This document shows, piece after piece, positions 6,161-7,717 of a DNA stretch of 7,717 nt. The stretch comes from an uncultured Spirochaetaceae bacterium (GTDB lineage Bacteria; Spirochaetota; Spirochaetia; Treponematales; UBA12059), in the NCBI GenBank assembly GCA_938004315.1, contig CALKWG010000490.1:1-7717 (forward strand), given 5' to 3'. Both the position numbers and the translations under genes were made by a program. Every line of letters begins with the position of its first letter. Position 1 is the first letter of the stretch. Below the pieces are notes generated by a model, which made no database searches, was not told where the DNA came from, and worked only from the letters and a program-made list of their open reading frames with translations.

Positions 6161-6234
6161 GACGCCGTCGGTACCCCGACGCCGTCAGTACCCTGACGCC
6201 GTCAGTACTCTGACGCCGTCAGTACTCTGACGCT
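6161..6234. repeat. 17-bp tandem repeat array, four full copies plus a partial fifth
   Basis: Full units are at 6161-6177, 6178-6194, 6195-6211 and 6212-6228, with consensus GACGCCGTCRGTACYCY. A fifth unit breaks off after GACGC and runs into the stop codon of the SbcC-like gene (6233-6235). Units 3 and 4 are identical, unit 2 differs from them by one base, and unit 1 differs from unit 2 by two, so divergence increases toward the dehydrogenase side. At the unit junctions TGACG-C-CGTCA is a perfect inverted repeat in copies 2-4. The array is non-coding and fills most of the convergent gap. Confidence 0.9.
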
Positions 6235-7717
6235 AGACCACGGTAATCGTCGAACCGAAACGCGTCTTGTTCACCTCCACCCTGGACGCGATTCGCTCGC
6301 GCAGCTCCGCCACGTGCGAGACGATGCCGATGACGCGCTCGCCGCGCATACGATCCAAGGCCGCCAACGCCCGATCCAACGTCTCATCGTCCAACGAGCC
6401 GAAGCCCTCGTCGATGAACACCGCGTCCAGGGCCGTGCCGCCCGCGCCCCGGACGATCACGTCCGACAGCCCCAGGGCCAGCGATACCGAACAGAGGAAT
6501 TTCTCGCCGCCCGAGAGGCTGTCGGTCGGCCTGGCCCGGCCCGTATACGAGTCGGCCACCTCGAGGTCCAGGCCGGAGCGCGAGACGCCCCGGGCGCGCC
6601 CGCCGGCCAGGCGGAGCTCGTAGCGGCCGTCGCTCATCTCGCGCAGGCGGATAGACGCGTTGGCCGCCACTTCCGCGAAGTAGCGCGCCAGGGCAAAGTT
6701 CTTGAAGGTGACGCGCTTGCCTAGCTCGCCGTTCAAGAGCGAAGAGAGCGAGGCCAAGCCCTCCGACTCGGCGCCGAGCGCGGCGCGCCTGGCCTTAAGG
6801 CTCGCCAGCTCGTCGCCGAGGGCTCGGGTCTCGCGCTCCGCGGTCGCGGCCTCGTCCGTCGCCCGGCGGAGCTCCTTCCAGCGGGCGTCGGTCGTCCGCG
6901 CGTCCGCTTCGGCCGAGGCTAGGTCCGGCGAACCGTCGGCGGCGCAGGGATAGCCTCCGGCGGCCGCGATAGCGTCCCAAGCAGCCTGGGCCGCCGCCAG
7001 CCTAGCCGAAGCGGCGGCTCTCCCCCGCTCGCGCGCCTCGAGCTCCCGCCGGAGCGCGGCGAGCGCGCCGGCATCCATCGCCGCCTCCGCCCAGGCCGAG
7101 CGCTCGGCGAAGCCAGCCGCGTCGAGCGCGGCGCGGGCCGCCGCTAGGCTCGCCGCCAGCGCGTCGCGGGCGCGGGCTAAGCCCGCCTCCGCGGAAGCTT
7201 GCGCGCTCTCAGCCCGGGCCAGGCCGGCCCGATAGGCCTCGGATTCGGCCTTCAGGGCGGCTAGGCGCGCGCGCGACGCCGCGAGCGAAGCCTCGAGCTG
7301 GGCCGCGCGAGGCCGCGGGTCGGCCGAGCCGGCCGCGACCAGCGCTTCGTCGCGCGCCGAGCGGGCGGCGGCCAGGTCGCTCAAGGCTATCGACGCGGCC
7401 GAGGCCGCCTCGTCGCGGGCGACTCGGGCCGACTCGAGCTCGACGCGCGCGCCTTCCAGCTCGGCGAGCCGCGCGGCGGCGGACTCCTCGGCGGCCTCGG
7501 CTTCGGCGAGCGCGCGGCCGGCCAGGGCGGCCCGCTCGCCGGCGGCTAGGAAGGCCGCCTCGGCGGCGGCCGGGCCGAGGGGCTCTCGCGCTTCGCCTGC
7601 CTCCGCGCCGCCTGCTCCCCCCGCGCTAAGCTCGGCGCGTAGCGCATCGACGCGCTCGGCCTCGGCCTGAGCCAGGGCGAGGTCGGAAGAGCGGTGGGTA
7701 GGGGAAGGAGTGCGACG
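6233..7717 (-). CDS. sbcC: SbcC/Rad50-type exonuclease ATPase subunit, C-terminal fragment
   Basis: The frame is open from the right edge to TAG at 6235-6233 and gives 494 residues; the N-terminal Walker A half is missing. Known SbcC proteins pair with the SbcD nuclease to process DNA ends and hairpins. The C-terminal ATPase lobe is clear: signature LSGGEKF (6517-6497), Walker B and D-loop AVFIDEGFGSLD (6424-6389), H-loop SHV (near 6319), and an ending close to the usual SbcC C-terminus. The TFKNFALARYF segment also fits the family start of this lobe. Upstream is a long, extremely Ala/Glu/Arg-rich coiled-coil half. No CxxC zinc hook is visible in it; only isolated cysteines occur, so the hook must lie further upstream or be absent. 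A TTG at 7384 is an internal codon, not the start. The first 12-13 codons (7717-7680) are adapter-like and not genuine. The gene converges on the dehydrogenase. sbcD is not in the window. Confidence 0.9.
   Translation of the reverse strand, partial: RRTPSPTHRSSDLALAQAEAERVDALRAELSAGGAGGAEAGEAREPLGPAAAEAAFLAAGERAALAGRALAEAEAAEESAAARLAELEGARVELESARVARDEAASAASIALSDLAAARSARDEALVAAGSADPRPRAAQLEASLAASRARLAALKAESEAYRAGLARAESAQASAEAGLARARDALAASLAAARAALDAAGFAERSAWAEAAMDAGALAALRRELEARERGRAAASARLAAAQAAWDAIAAAGGYPCAADGSPDLASAEADARTTDARWKELRRATDEAATAERETRALGDELASLKARRAALGAESEGLASLSSLLNGELGKRVTFKNFALARYFAEVAANASIRLREMSDGRYELRLAGGRARGVSRSGLDLEVADSYTGRARPTDSLSGGEKFLCSVSLALGLSDVIVRGAGGTALDAVFIDEGFGSLDDETLDRALAALDRMRGERVIGIVSHVAELRERIASRVEVNKTRFGSTITVV
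7680..7717. other. residual Illumina adapter-like sequence at contig end
   Basis: Thirteen of the first 14 bases from 7680 (AGGTCGGAAGAGCG) match the reverse complement of the TruSeq read-1 adapter, whose known start is AGATCGGAAGAGCG. Over the first 28 ungapped positions I count 23 matches, and the match continues with extra G bases through the GTAGGG...GAGTG part. Most differences are changes or insertions to G, as seen in low-quality two-colour reads. The minus-strand translation shows PTHRSSDL, close to PTRRSSDL, a peptide that marks adapter read-through in metagenome proteins. These bases should be trimmed. Confidence 0.85.

Noticed and set aside
6161..6234. CRISPR array
   Set aside because: The 17-bp units are directly contiguous with no spacers and there are no cas genes.
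6233..7384. Complete 383-residue protein starting at the TTG at 7384
   Set aside because: The frame continues open upstream to the window edge with the same coiled-coil composition, and SbcC proteins need an N-terminal Walker A half. This is an internal codon of a truncated gene.

Overview
The window is a GC-rich stretch of bacterial DNA with five protein genes packed on both strands and no RNA genes, mobile elements or CRISPR. Two secreted proteins with Sec signal peptides, one of them ending in Phe like many outer-membrane barrels, point to a Gram-negative (diderm) organism. The mix of a Leptospira LA_2272-like 15-residue surface-repeat protein, a secreted FecR-domain protein and a 7TM-PAS sensor fits a high-GC spirochaete best. 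That assignment is inference from protein style, not from a marker gene. The isoleucine codon ATA is common although the DNA is very GC-rich, and ATT is nearly absent.

Layout: (1) 1-970, minus strand, the N-terminal 323 residues of a major facilitator superfamily transporter that runs off the left edge. (2) 971-1138, a divergent control region whose two predicted sigma70-type promoters overlap at a shared -35 area. (3) 1139-2368, plus strand, a surface or outer-membrane protein with about eight tandem repeats of roughly 15 residues. (4) 2369-2439, a short gap holding a perfect 22-bp palindrome. (5) 2440-3573, a secreted FecR-domain protein. (6) 3574-3657, a gap with a second hairpin. (7) 3658-4953, a seven-TM protein with a PAS domain and a C-terminal four-cysteine zinc-ribbon-like module but no kinase or cyclase domain. 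(8) 4934-6127, an iron-type alcohol dehydrogenase that overlaps the sensor by 20 nt. (9) 6128-6232, a convergent gap with a 16-bp palindrome and a 17-bp tandem repeat. (10) 6233 to the right edge, minus strand, the C-terminal part of an SbcC/Rad50-type ATPase.

The plus-strand genes from 1139 to 6127 could form one or two transcription units. The clearest functional link is the overlapping sensor/dehydrogenase pair. No intergenic stretch exceeds 170 nt.

The last 38 bases closely resemble a degraded reverse-complement Illumina TruSeq adapter. The right edge is therefore probably a contig end with residual adapter, not genomic sequence, and the first 12-13 codons of the SbcC fragment should not be believed. 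I found no clearly new multi-gene system. The best candidates for a second look are the effector-less sensor fused by overlap to the dehydrogenase, and the graded 17-bp repeat array.
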